Of a stretch of 64,000 nt of DNA, positions 9,348-17,795 are shown piece after piece. The translations under genes were made by a program, and so were the position numbers. Positions within the stretch are counted from its first letter, which is position 1. Each line of letters starts with the position of its first letter. Source of the DNA: Crocinitomicaceae bacterium. Lineage in GTDB: Bacteria; Bacteroidota; Bacteroidia; Flavobacteriales_D; Crocinitomicaceae. The stretch is taken from positions 186,001-250,000 of the forward strand of contig JAQWHI010000013.1 in NCBI GenBank assembly GCA_029249445.1. The letters run 5' to 3'. The notes beneath the pieces are model-generated. The model ran no database searches. It saw only the letters and a program-made list of their open reading frames with translations, and was not told the origin of the DNA.

Positions 9348-10542
9348 GAAAAAAATTACGTCATTACTGACGGTCGCATTTGTTGCATTGTCGTTTTTTA
9401 CATTCGCTCAGAATGGCGAAAATTTAATTTCGAACCCAAGTTTTGAATCAACGGGTAAAAAAGTGAAGCGTCTGGGGTCCATTGAAAGTGCTACAGGCTG
9501 GATTTCTCCAACCGGAGTTCGAGCGGATTTATTCGTTGCCAGTAAAATTCCAGATGTAAATGTTCCTTTGAATATTTACGGAAGTGAGGAACCAAAAGAT
9601 GGCGGTAATTATGCAGGCTTAGTTTCGTATTCGTACGGAAACAAAGTGCCTCGAAGTTATATAATGTCAAAGTTGGAAGCTCCAATGAAAAAAGGAATGA
9701 AATATTGTGTGAAGTTCAATGTTTCCCTCTCTGAAGCCTCTAAATATGCGACGAATAATATGGGAGCCCTATTTACGAAAAAGCAAGTTGTCAATGGATC
9801 AAAAGCACCAATTATAGAAGAGCCAAGTTTGGTGCATTTCAATAACGACATGAAAATCATTTCAGCGCGCTACAATTGGACTGAGATTTGTGGAGTTTAC
9901 AATGCGAAAGGTGGAGAAAAATATATTACTCTTGGAAATTTCATGTCAGATCAAGACACCAAGAGTGAGCGCATGAAAAAGGACAAGAACTCCAAGATCA
10001 AAGTGAAAGAATTTATCGCGGCCTATTATTATCTAGACGAAGTCTCGGTACAACTTTTAGACACTGATAAAGGTGAGATCTGTGAATGTGCTGCTGAGGA
10101 AGCGGGGAACACATACTCAACCATGATTTATCAGAAAGTCTTCAATATTACTGAGGAAATGTCTCCAAAAGATAAAATTGAGGAGCAACAGGTTTTCTTT
10201 GCGTTTGGAAGAAATAAAATGAACGCACAAGGTGAAGCTTCGTTAGACTTTATTGCGAAAACAATGAAAGCACACCCTGAAATGAAATTACAAGTTAAAG
10301 GACATAATAATGCCATGGAAGACGAAGCGGGTCTTGAAAATGACTACTACATGGATATGGATGGAAAACGTATATCTGCGGTGTTCGCATATCTTATTGA
10401 CAAAGGAATTTCTGAAAGTCGTTTGATTGCTTCGCCGAAAGGAAGTGAGTCACCGAATCCAGAAGTGACAGATGAAGACTTGGAAAATGATGAGGACTTA
10501 GCGCTTGCTAAGAGTAGACGTGTGAGCTTTAAAGTGCGATAA
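9331..10542 (+). CDS. OmpA-family outer-membrane protein
   Basis: Exported protein of 403 residues. The signal peptide (residues 1-27) ends TFAQ. Residues about 30-230 form a beta-rich domain beginning with [10 protein letters not shown], a start common in carbohydrate-binding-like lectin folds. The C-terminal OmpA domain (about 290-403, from [11 protein letters not shown]) would bind peptidoglycan, but its usual GHTD motif reads GHNN and the usual NRRV reads SRRV, so binding may be altered. The 17-nt overlap with hemE and the strong terminator behind it indicate a two-gene transcript. Role is inferred to be envelope structure; no enzyme motif is visible. Confidence 0.82.
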   Translation: MRLATKKKITSLLTVAFVALSFFTFAQNGENLISNPSFESTGKKVKRLGSIESATGWISPTGVRADLFVASKIPDVNVPLNIYGSEEPKDGGNYAGLVSYSYGNKVPRSYIMSKLEAPMKKGMKYCVKFNVSLSEASKYATNNMGALFTKKQVVNGSKAPIIEEPSLVHFNNDMKIISARYNWTEICGVYNAKGGEKYITLGNFMSDQDTKSERMKKDKNSKIKVKEFIAAYYYLDEVSVQLLDTDKGEICECAAEEAGNTYSTMIYQKVFNITEEMSPKDKIEEQQVFFAFGRNKMNAQGEASLDFIAKTMKAHPEMKLQVKGHNNAMEDEAGLENDYYMDMDGKRISAVFAYLIDKGISESRLIASPKGSESPNPEVTDEDLENDEDLALAKSRRVSFKVR

Positions 10543-10563
10543 TCGTTTCATAGAAACTTATAG

Positions 10564-10597
10564 AACCTCTCTTCGATCTTCGGAGAGAGGTTTTTTT
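10564..10597 (+). terminator. Terminator after the OmpA-family gene
   Basis: An 8-bp stem (10564-10571 with 10585-10592) is followed by seven T. It ends the hemE-OmpA transcript 22 nt past the stop codon. Confidence 0.88.
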
Positions 10598-10614
10598 ATA
10601 CGAAGCAAAGCCTT

Positions 10615-11511
10615 ATGGTGCTACTTGAAAGACACGTTGTAAATAATATCGATGGTCAGCAGCGATTTATTGATTATTGTATAGGTATTTTTCCACCATT
10701 TTCAACCCGGAATTCAGTGAAAAAGGCCTTAAAAAGAGGTAGGCTCACTTTGAATGGAGAGCCAGCCTATACCGGTTTGTGGGTCCAGAATGGAGATGAG
10801 ATTAAATGTTTTGATCTACAGCACCAATTGCCAAAAGAGTATCCAATGAATATTGAGATAGTTTATGAGGATGATTATTTCGCAATTGTCAATAAACCAC
10901 CCGGAATCGTTGTAAGTGGGAACTTACATCGCACTTTAGAAAATGCAATGGTCCATAAATTGAAACAATCAAATCAAATCGATGCCTTGAAGTGGGCAAA
11001 GCCGGTACATCGATTGGATGCTGCGACAAGCGGCTTAGTGATTTTAGCAAAGACGAGTGAGGCCCACCGTAAGTTGTCCAAACTTTTTGAAGATAAAATG
11101 ATTCAAAAGAAATATAGATCAATAGTTCAGGGAAAGATCGCCTCGCAAACAATACGGGGAGATATCGATGGTAAAGCTGCTGTTTCAATAGTTCGGGCTA
11201 TTCGGGCTGAGGTCTCCTTGCAGAATGATTTCTTAACTTTGATTGAACTTCATCCTATAACTGGACGCACACATCAACTTAGAATGCATTGTTTGTCAAT
11301 CAATGCTCCTATCGTTGGAGATAAACAATATGGTATAGAGGGGAACATAATGCGTCATAAAGGACTTTTTTTAGCTGCAGTATATTTGGGGTTTCGGCAT
11401 CCTTTTGAAGAGCGCGATATTGAAATTTCTATCGCACAGCCACCCAAGTTTAATGCGCTTTTAGATCGTGAAGCTAGGAGATGGAAAAAGTACAATTCGA
11501 GTAACCTTTGA
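10615..11511 (+). CDS. RluA-family RNA pseudouridine synthase
   Basis: Isomerises uridine to pseudouridine in rRNA or tRNA. Its 298 residues show an S4-like N-terminal region (about 15-75, with KKALKRGRLTLNGEPA). The catalytic domain follows, with the HRLDAATSGL motif (about residue 131), whose Asp is the nucleophile. The family motif GRTHQLRMH and the ending segment FRHPF are also present. The exact target (RluA, RluC or RluD type) cannot be told from the motifs. It sits alone between the terminator at 10.6 kb and the convergent hut operon. Confidence 0.9.
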   Translation: MVLLERHVVNNIDGQQRFIDYCIGIFPPFSTRNSVKKALKRGRLTLNGEPAYTGLWVQNGDEIKCFDLQHQLPKEYPMNIEIVYEDDYFAIVNKPPGIVVSGNLHRTLENAMVHKLKQSNQIDALKWAKPVHRLDAATSGLVILAKTSEAHRKLSKLFEDKMIQKKYRSIVQGKIASQTIRGDIDGKAAVSIVRAIRAEVSLQNDFLTLIELHPITGRTHQLRMHCLSINAPIVGDKQYGIEGNIMRHKGLFLAAVYLGFRHPFEERDIEISIAQPPKFNALLDREARRWKKYNSSNL

Positions 11512-11533
11512 TTGAATATCTCGTTCATTTGGG

Positions 11534-12073
11534 CTAAAATACCACTTCGATCAATATGACATCTTTGATGGCCTCAATTTGAATGGTCTCTTTAATCACT
11601 GCAGACATTCCAGCGTTTATTTCATGTTCACCAATTCTTAGTATTCCTTCTTTTAGATAAACAAATACGAATGTATCTGAGAAATCCAAGGTTCCTTTCA
11701 TTCCTTTTATCAATGGGATGGATTGAACCCGAACGAATTGATCGTCTTGGTATATGACATTGAAATTAATCGATATGCCCTCACTACTGGTATCCCAATT
11801 GCCGTGAAATGTATCTTGATTGAATTGTTTCAGTTCTGAAGTGTGCGGCCCTCGATGGGTCAATTTTTGACTCCCCTCAAGCACCATTAATGTTCTTTCA
11901 ACACCAGGAAGCGGAGTGAATTCTGAGTATTCATGTTCTACTGTGGCAATACTAATTCGGACTTCGTAGTTTCCTTTTTTGAACAATGCGTTTTCTGGAT
12001 AAATAAAAATTTCTGAAGTTGTACCGCCAGACCACTTTGTTGTTTTCCAGTTTTCTGTTTTGATAATTTTCAT
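11534..12073 (-). CDS. hutD: HutD/Ves-family protein
   Basis: Small cupin-like protein of the HutD family, 179 residues. The start KTENWKTTKWSGGTTSEIFIYP is the classic HutD opening, and FTPLPGVERTLMVLEG is the second conserved block. HutD proteins occur in histidine-utilisation operons and are thought to tune pathway flux by binding an intermediate; no enzyme activity is established. It is the last gene of the minus-strand hut operon. Its ATG overlaps the hutF stop by one base, which supports coupled translation. Confidence 0.9.
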   Translation of the reverse strand: MKIIKTENWKTTKWSGGTTSEIFIYPENALFKKGNYEVRISIATVEHEYSEFTPLPGVERTLMVLEGSQKLTHRGPHTSELKQFNQDTFHGNWDTSSEGISINFNVIYQDDQFVRVQSIPLIKGMKGTLDFSDTFVFVYLKEGILRIGEHEINAGMSAVIKETIQIEAIKDVILIEVVF

Positions 12074-13446
12074 TAGCGATTGTCCAATTCATTTAATGTG
12101 GAAATAAATTCGTCTTGAATTTGCTCGTATGCGCTGCATCGGCCGTCAGCCAAATAGACTCCATTGGATATTGTTGCTTGAAGCTGCGCTGCATCGGTTG
12201 CGTATACAATTGTTGATGCAAGGTTGTCAGTCGAACAAGAGGCGAGAAGTGGACTGTTTTGTTCAACTATTGAAGCATTCAAAATACTTCCTACAGAAAA
12301 GTAATTCGCATCGAAGTTGTTCATTGCTTTTCTACCTGTTATAGCTGTCATATCGATGGCAAATTCACCACTATTCCCGGTTTTTTCAGATGTAAATGTA
12401 TTTCGTTTGTGACTGATTAAACGTTGTCCATAATCTAAAATCCGGAGCTCCTCAAGGGGGTTTAATCCAATGTGACTGTCAGTTCCAATACTCCATTTTC
12501 CACCATACGATTGGAATTCTCGCAGTGGGAATATACCATCTCCTAAATTTCCTTCGGTACTTGGGCAGAGAACGACATTGGCTTTGCTTTTTGCTATTCC
12601 TTTGGTCTCAGCTTTTGTGAGATGCGTAGCATGCACTAGGTGAAAACGATCGGTCAGCTCAATAGAATCAAGCATCCATTCAACGGGTCGTTTTTTAAGG
12701 TAGGCTTTTGAGGCTTCAATCTCTTTTAATTGTTCTGCAATGTGAATGTGGAATGGGAGATTTTGAGGAGCCGATTTTGATACTTCTATTATGTCTGTAG
12801 GTTCTACACCTCGCATGGAGTGAATACCAATACCCAAATTCGCATGTTTGTAGTGATTGCATTCCTTGCCGCTTGCTTCCAATAGTTCCATATAGTTTTC
12901 TACAGTAGGAGATATGAATCTTTTTTGCCCTTTGGCTGCCGCTTTGCCAAAACCACCTTTTTGATAAAAAATGGGGATGAGTGTTATTCCAATTCCTGCT
13001 TTTTGAGCTCCTGCAATCATTCGACCTCCCATTTCGGCAAGGTTATCGTATTTCCTCCCATTTTTGTCGTGATGCACGTAATGAAACTCAGCAACGTTGG
13101 TATAACCATGTCTTAACATTTCTGCATAAAGCATGGCAGCGATTCGTTCCATTTGATCTGGGTTCACTGACAGCGCGAGTTTATACATTGCATCTCTCCA
13201 TGACCAAAAATCGTCAGATGTATGTGAATGCTTGTGTACCTCTGCAAGTCCTGCCATTGCATATTGGAATCCATGTGAGTGCGCATTCTGGAATCCAGGC
13301 AATGCGAATCCTCGAACATGAAAGGCAGTTTCATTTTGTGTATTTTCTTCAATTGATTTGATGATACCACTCTCATCTGTAGAAATCAAAACGTTTGATT
13401 TCCACCCAGAGTTTTGCAAGATTTTTTCAAAGAAAAACTGTTTCAT
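12073..13446 (-). CDS. hutF: Formimidoylglutamate deiminase
   Basis: Amidohydrolase-superfamily enzyme that converts N-formimidoyl-glutamate to N-formyl-glutamate and ammonia, the fourth step of the five-step histidine degradation route. The 457-residue length fits. Metal ligands are visible as the HSH pair in FQNAHSHGFQ (about residue 57), the His of FHIHIAE, the His of LVHATHL, and the Asp/His of IGTDSHIGLNP. It overlaps hutG by 4 nt and hutD by 1 nt. Presence of HutF with HutG means this organism releases formate rather than formamide. Confidence 0.93.
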   Translation of the reverse strand: MKQFFFEKILQNSGWKSNVLISTDESGIIKSIEENTQNETAFHVRGFALPGFQNAHSHGFQYAMAGLAEVHKHSHTSDDFWSWRDAMYKLALSVNPDQMERIAAMLYAEMLRHGYTNVAEFHYVHHDKNGRKYDNLAEMGGRMIAGAQKAGIGITLIPIFYQKGGFGKAAAKGQKRFISPTVENYMELLEASGKECNHYKHANLGIGIHSMRGVEPTDIIEVSKSAPQNLPFHIHIAEQLKEIEASKAYLKKRPVEWMLDSIELTDRFHLVHATHLTKAETKGIAKSKANVVLCPSTEGNLGDGIFPLREFQSYGGKWSIGTDSHIGLNPLEELRILDYGQRLISHKRNTFTSEKTGNSGEFAIDMTAITGRKAMNNFDANYFSVGSILNASIVEQNSPLLASCSTDNLASTIVYATDAAQLQATISNGVYLADGRCSAYEQIQDEFISTLNELDNR

Positions 13447-14255
13447 TGGAGGTGCTCAATTTCAGTGATTAAGTTGGTAAATGTCTTTTTTAATAGTGAT
13501 CTCATTTGATTTGCCCGGGTTACTTCGAATTTACTCTCGGAATCATCCATGTACAGTATTTTGTTCATTTCAAGCTGTAGTGCATGTTGATTTTTTTCTG
13601 GCTTTCCAAAATAACGCGTGATATGTCCACCTTTGAAAGGTGAGTTGTGACTTACTTCAAACTTTCCTGAACGAAGACTTTTTAACGCTGTTTTTATAAG
13701 TTGAGGGGCTGCTGTTGTTTCATCGTTGTTTCCAAGGATCATGTCTGGAAAAACATCTTTTCGTATTGTTGGGACCAAATGACGAATGGAGTGCGCATCC
13801 CATAGCAATGCCTTCCCGAAGATCTTTTTTCGGTCATCCAGTAATTCTTGTATTTTGGCATAATACGGCCAATAGTAGTGCTTTAATCTACGATCAATTT
13901 CACTTTGATTGGGAATGTAATTGGTTGATGCGTAAATTTCTTTCCCAAAAAAATCTGTAGTTGTGGTTAGTCCAGTTATAATTCTTCCATCATTATAGAG
14001 GGGAGCGCTTTTCGGATCCCGATTCAAATCAATTACCCAGCGGCTGTATTTTGCATGAATGATGGTTATACCCATTTCTGTTGCAAAATTGTATAGTTCA
14101 TGAACGAACCAATCAGTGTCATCTGGTGACGCTGCCATTTCTCGATTGTAATGATCAATTATTTCAGCAGGAAAATCAATGCCACAATGCGGCACGCTTA
14201 AAATGAGAGGGACTTTATTTCTTTCAGGCTCGATAATCTTGAAAGGAATCGACAT
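13443..14255 (-). CDS. hutG: N-formylglutamate deformylase
   Basis: Hydrolyses N-formyl-glutamate to glutamate and formate, the last step of histidine degradation by the HutF route. The product has 270 residues. The family opening LILSVPHCGIDFP holds the first metal-binding His, DDTDWFVHELY follows, and WVIDLNRDP and LLWDAHSIR carry further conserved Asp/His/Arg residues. It is the first gene of the hutG-hutF-hutD operon (4-nt overlap with hutF). A TAAATTTG box at 14271-14278 on the minus strand, 15 nt before the ATG, could be its promoter. hutH, hutU and hutI are not in the window. Confidence 0.92.
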   Translation of the reverse strand: MSIPFKIIEPERNKVPLILSVPHCGIDFPAEIIDHYNREMAASPDDTDWFVHELYNFATEMGITIIHAKYSRWVIDLNRDPKSAPLYNDGRIITGLTTTTDFFGKEIYASTNYIPNQSEIDRRLKHYYWPYYAKIQELLDDRKKIFGKALLWDAHSIRHLVPTIRKDVFPDMILGNNDETTAAPQLIKTALKSLRSGKFEVSHNSPFKGGHITRYFGKPEKNQHALQLEMNKILYMDDSESKFEVTRANQMRSLLKKTFTNLITEIEHLQ

Positions 14256-14417
14256 AAAATGTATTTACTGCAAATTTAGCATTGTTTGGATATCTTTTGA
14301 AAGAATATTTTTCATTTGTTGTTGGAAGGTAGATTTTTCCCTTTCTACAAAAAAGCCTCCTGTCAAAGGGGACTCTCAGGTTGTATAGTATTGTTTTCTG
14401 CAAAAGGATTTATAGAA

Positions 14418-14978
14418 TTAGGGTACAATTTTGTTCGTATTTTGCTCCATTAATTCCTTTAGGTTGTTCAATCCAATTTGTAAATCATCTCCAATTACTT
14501 TGTCCATATTCATGAAGGGAAGCATAAGGTTGAAAGGATAGTCAATTTCACCTTCAAATCCCCATTTCACAAGGCTTTTATCTTTTGATATTTGTTCGAT
14601 TATAAAAAATGCAGTGTTGTTTGCTTCCATAGGTTCTTTAAATCGGAGTTCAAAGTCGATTCTCTTATTTTCTTCGATTTTGATTATTTCTTGCTCTCCA
14701 GACCCAACGTCTGGGTTTTGACTTTTCCATGACGCTATAAAGCCTACAGTGCCATCGTTTCCGTAAAAGGATTTGTCCATTTTTGGGTCCATTTTCCCCC
14801 ATTTGCTGAAGGAATCTTGGTTTTTCAAATTTTTCAGATAAGAGAATACTTCGTTTTGTGATGCGTTAATTTCAACTTGCTTCTCTATTTTGAATTCTTG
14901 GTCAACGAACAATGCGAAAAGTAACAAAACAATTACCAATACCATTGTTATGCCCAGAATTTTCTTTGCTAATTTCAT
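14418..14978 (-). CDS. SRPBCC-fold (START-like) membrane-anchored protein
   Basis: The 186-residue product has one N-terminal membrane segment (about residues 7-26). After it comes a polyketide-cyclase/START-like SRPBCC domain: VEINASQNEVFSYLKNL is the usual first helix, then paired strands (SFYGNDGTVGFIASW, KRIDFELRF), and a C-terminal helix with MDKVIGDDLQIGLNNLKEL. Such folds bind hydrophobic ligands, but the ligand here is unknown. It stands alone, with 160 nt to the hut operon and 185 nt to the next upstream gene. A quasi-palindrome near 15087-15115 in that upstream gap has no T run, so I do not call it a terminator. Confidence 0.78.
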   Translation of the reverse strand: MKLAKKILGITMVLVIVLLLFALFVDQEFKIEKQVEINASQNEVFSYLKNLKNQDSFSKWGKMDPKMDKSFYGNDGTVGFIASWKSQNPDVGSGEQEIIKIEENKRIDFELRFKEPMEANNTAFFIIEQISKDKSLVKWGFEGEIDYPFNLMLPFMNMDKVIGDDLQIGLNNLKELMEQNTNKIVP

Positions 14979-15163
14979 GCGGTTTAGTTTAGATATTTAT
15001 TCTCTCAAATTTTGACTTCAAGAGAGCTGAAATGTAAGAAAAACTTTTTAGAAATAACTACGAAGAACTTCGTGTTCCTATAGAGCAATTGGTGTCTTAG
15101 ACATCACAATTGTATTCTTGAACTACATATTTGCTGGGAAAAGAATTGGATAGAGGTGGTCAG

Positions 15164-15508
15164 CTATTCTTTTGTTTTACCGATGAAATTGGCAATTAAT
15201 AGAAAAAGGAGCAATAATATACCATTGGTTACGATATACGCCGGTCGTGGGAAGTGAAGTGTGGAAAAAACGATATTACTCGTAATTCCAAGGCTGAAGA
15301 ATAGCATTCCCACTATTCGAATATTGGCACCAACCCTTCCATCATTATAGGAAACACCGAGTGCGGCGACAAGTGTTGTTAAAGATATGATTGCACTCCC
15401 TACTCCAATAAGTACTTTATTTTCATTTTCTGAAAATACATAGAGTCCATATGCAATTAGAACTGATATACCGAGGGTGATAATGAGTGATGTGGGTTGT
15501 ATTTTCAT
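15164..15508 (-). CDS. Small integral membrane protein, unknown family
   Basis: The 114-residue product is almost entirely hydrophobic, with four predicted membrane segments (about residues 8-26, 33-52, 64-84 and 90-108). No enzymatic motif is seen. Its ATG overlaps the stop of the GYF-domain gene by 4 nt, and it is the last gene of a minus-strand trio with the SPFH and GYF genes. That location suggests a membrane partner for them, but this is inference from gene order only. Confidence 0.65.
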   Translation of the reverse strand: MKIQPTSLIITLGISVLIAYGLYVFSENENKVLIGVGSAIISLTTLVAALGVSYNDGRVGANIRIVGMLFFSLGITSNIVFSTLHFPRPAYIVTNGILLLLFLLIANFIGKTKE

Positions 15509-15861
15509 AATTGGTTTACTTTAAATGGAGGAGGGGATAATGCAACAAGTTTAAGAACTTCAGGAACATTTTCAATAATTTTCCAGTTTTTCATACCCGG
15601 CATCCAAACATAGGTTTCTTTTGCTACTTTTTTTTCATTTATTAGTCGCGACAATTCCGATTCAGTTAGCGGTCCAACTTGTCGTTCTTCGATCACTACA
15701 TAAAAAAGTGTTTGTTTTGCTTGCTCCATTGAGTTCATCGTTCCTGGAACGTGCATGCTTTTCATCGTTTCGTTCATGGATTTGACCATTTGTTGGGCAA
15801 TGCCCATTCCGAGGCCGAATTCGACGAGTCGATCCATTGAGAAAAAATTAGTATCGTCCAT
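15505..15861 (-). CDS. GYF_2-domain protein
   Basis: The 118-residue product starts at MDDTNFFSMDRLVEFG; the frame stays open to 15930, but that stretch overlaps the upstream gene and is His-rich noise. The N-terminal half contains a Met-rich amphipathic helix (MGIAQQMVKSMNETMKSM). The C-terminal half is a GYF_2 domain (about 52-105: FYVVIEERQVGPLTESEL ... VWMPGMKNWKII), a fold expected to bind proline-rich peptides. The upstream SPFH protein ends in a poly-Pro tail and carries the same GYF_2 domain, so the two may interact. Co-transcription with both neighbours is likely. Confidence 0.75.
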   Translation of the reverse strand: MDDTNFFSMDRLVEFGLGMGIAQQMVKSMNETMKSMHVPGTMNSMEQAKQTLFYVVIEERQVGPLTESELSRLINEKKVAKETYVWMPGMKNWKIIENVPEVLKLVALSPPPFKVNQL

Positions 15862-15889
15862 ATAATTAGTAGCGTTTGTATTTCTTGTA

Positions 15890-17230
15890 TTAAGACACTG
15901 GAGGTGGTGGCGGTGGCGGTGTATTTTCAAAAAGGGTATTTAACTCAGACAGTGTACCTGCAAGAGCCCACTCGGCCATTCCTGGTTTCCAAACATGCGT
16001 TTCCTCCGTAAATTGTCCTTTCAATGCCATTTGTTGTAATTCAGGTAGTCCAAATGGTCCGCTTTGTTTTCCGTTTACAGCGATATTATATTGCACTTTC
16101 GGAACAGGTGGAGGTGTTTGGTGAGGTTGGTTCATTCCTCCCATCATTCCTCCAACAGCGCCTGCCATTTGCGAACCAACTGCTCCACCCATGGCCATAC
16201 TTGCCATCATCGACCCTGGATCCATTCCACCTCCAGAGCCTCCACTTCCAGAACCCATTTCTCCTAAGCTTTCTGCTGCCGTTTTAGCTACATCTGTTTG
16301 TTGGTTCAATTGGTGAACAGACATATTTTGACCTTCAGTTTGCAGTTTCTGGGCACGTTGCATTTCTTCTCTTTGAATACGCAGTGTTTCTTCCATGTTT
16401 TCGGCATTGATTTGCTGGGTGTCTTCAAGATTTTTGATGTTTACATCTGCTTGAGCATCGATGGTTTTTGTAGTTTGTTCCGCAGTTACTTTTCTCAATT
16501 CAGAGTAGCCATTCGATTCTTTATCTACCTCTAGATCTGAGATGTCTAACCCTTTCATGTTTATACCAAAATCATCTTCAAGTCTTGGTTTTAATTGCTC
16601 CGTAACAAGTTTATTGATATCCATGATTTTTCGTTCCATTTGAATCACAGGGATTTGTGCGTTCTGAGGAGTATTTGATACAATATGTTTCACGTTTTTC
16701 GTTACAGCATCTTTAATTTGCTTTTTCAGATCATCTAAATCAAAATTAATTAATCGGTTTAATTTGATGAATTGCTGTGCATCCGTGATATTGAATGTTA
16801 AGGTTCCTCGAACTGCCATTGGTACTGCGAAATCCATGAACCTTGGGTCAAAGACATCGAAGTAAGGTATTCCAAATTTTAGTTGAACGTTTCCTGACAT
16901 ATTGATAAAGTAGACTTCAGCTTGAAAAGGAGAATCTCCACCAAATGCTGATCCAATGATTTTGGATAAAACTGGAAAGTTCGCTGTCTTTATTATTTGA
17001 TCGTGCGGTCCCGCTATAAAGTCTTGATTGTTATTGCCTTTTTGGTTGTATACAAAAACAGCCATTTCTCCGTCCTTGACACGAAGACTACTTCCGAAAC
17101 GAATTGCGTTTTCTTTGTTGGTTGAGTTTTCTTCTCCTGACGGGCGCCATTTCCATACTAAATACTCCTGCTCATCGCACCTGATCGTATCCAGTATTCC
17201 ACCTTTTTTTTTGCTACTAAATAATCCCAT
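15890..17230 (-). CDS. SPFH-domain protein with C-terminal GYF_2 domain
   Basis: The 446-residue product belongs to the SPFH/'virion core protein-like' group (compare Bacillus YdjI). Residues about 20-230 form the SPFH (band-7-like) domain. Residues about 230-310 form a Gln/Glu-rich coiled coil, and 315-370 is a Gly/Met/Ser-rich linker. A GYF_2 domain follows (about 378-430, YNIAVNGKQSGPFG ... VWKPGMAEW), and the end is a run of seven or so prolines. No transmembrane segment is seen. YdjI-type proteins work at the membrane in envelope-stress responses; a similar role here is inference. First gene of the trio with the GYF and small membrane genes. Confidence 0.82.
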   Translation of the reverse strand: MGLFSSKKKGGILDTIRCDEQEYLVWKWRPSGEENSTNKENAIRFGSSLRVKDGEMAVFVYNQKGNNNQDFIAGPHDQIIKTANFPVLSKIIGSAFGGDSPFQAEVYFINMSGNVQLKFGIPYFDVFDPRFMDFAVPMAVRGTLTFNITDAQQFIKLNRLINFDLDDLKKQIKDAVTKNVKHIVSNTPQNAQIPVIQMERKIMDINKLVTEQLKPRLEDDFGINMKGLDISDLEVDKESNGYSELRKVTAEQTTKTIDAQADVNIKNLEDTQQINAENMEETLRIQREEMQRAQKLQTEGQNMSVHQLNQQTDVAKTAAESLGEMGSGSGGSGGGMDPGSMMASMAMGGAVGSQMAGAVGGMMGGMNQPHQTPPPVPKVQYNIAVNGKQSGPFGLPELQQMALKGQFTEETHVWKPGMAEWALAGTLSELNTLFENTPPPPPPPVS

Positions 17231-17474
17231 TCCTTTTTTTGTTTAATAACCATTGTGCAGACATATCACTACACGTATCTATATCTGAGAGAAATTGAGA
17301 GCTCGAGACAAGCAACTTCTAAGCCAAATAATATTTTTCATTGACAATGATACATGATTCATACACCAAGCTAAAATAAGAATAAATATGTATCATACTG
17401 CGCTTTAGTCACGCATTAATAGATATTATTAAAAAGATTTTGGTGGTAACACCGGTGGTCACATATTAAAAAGC
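17231..17474. other. Intergenic region, no gene seen
   Basis: No credible coding frame on either strand. It must hold the promoter of the SPFH gene, but no good TAnnTTTG box is found near its ATG. A GGTGGT...CACCGGTG...GGT quasi-palindrome lies around 17441-17460; function unknown. Confidence 0.4.
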
Positions 17475-17510
17475 AAAAACCCAGAGACATTGATACATCT
17501 CTGGGTTTTC
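17475..17510 (-). terminator. Terminator after tRNA-Asp
   Basis: A 12-bp stem (17476-17487 with 17498-17509) lies downstream of tRNA-Asp on the minus strand and is followed there by TTTTTGCTTTTT. The T run on the other strand is shorter, so it mainly serves the tRNA. Confidence 0.85.
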
Positions 17511-17541
17511 TAAGCTTACAGCCATATAAGCTATTTTTTGT

Positions 17542-17618
17542 TGGCGGTCCGGACGGGACTCGAACCCGCGACCCCATGCGTGACAGGCATGTATTCTAAC
17601 CAACTGAACTACCGGACC
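17542..17618 (-). tRNA. tRNA-Asp (GTC)
   Basis: Full cloverleaf on the minus strand: acceptor stem GGTCCGG/CCGGACC, D arm with AGTTGGTTA, anticodon stem CATGC/GCATG with GTC in the loop, T arm GCGGG TTCGAGT CCCGT, discriminator G. The bases after the discriminator read CCA, so the 3' CCA is encoded. A 9-bp hairpin lies just upstream in the leader (17622-17644). Confidence 0.96.
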
Positions 17619-17673
17619 ATGAATAGTGAAATAAATTCACTATTAATTAACGGCTTTTCGTTTAAAGCGTGGG

Positions 17674-17705
17674 CAAATGTAATATAAAAATCCTTTATGA
17701 ACCAA
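17674..17705 (-). promoter_or_regulatory. Promoter for tRNA-Asp
   Basis: On the minus strand, TTG (17705-17703) is followed after 21 nt by TACATTTG (17681-17674), an exact TAnnTTTG box. It points at tRNA-Asp, about 55 nt downstream. Confidence 0.6.
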
Positions 17706-17743
17706 GTTCCAAACAAAAAAAGCGAAAAAAAACAACCTCTTAT

Positions 17744-17776
17744 TAAAAAGCCGTCTAAGTCATACTCAGACGGCTT
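17744..17776 (-). terminator. Terminator after the T9SS protein gene
   Basis: A 9-bp stem (17748-17756 with 17768-17776) followed by a T run on the minus strand, 20 nt past the stop of the gene at 17796. Confidence 0.85.
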
Positions 17777-17795
17777 AATATAACTCATTGATTTC

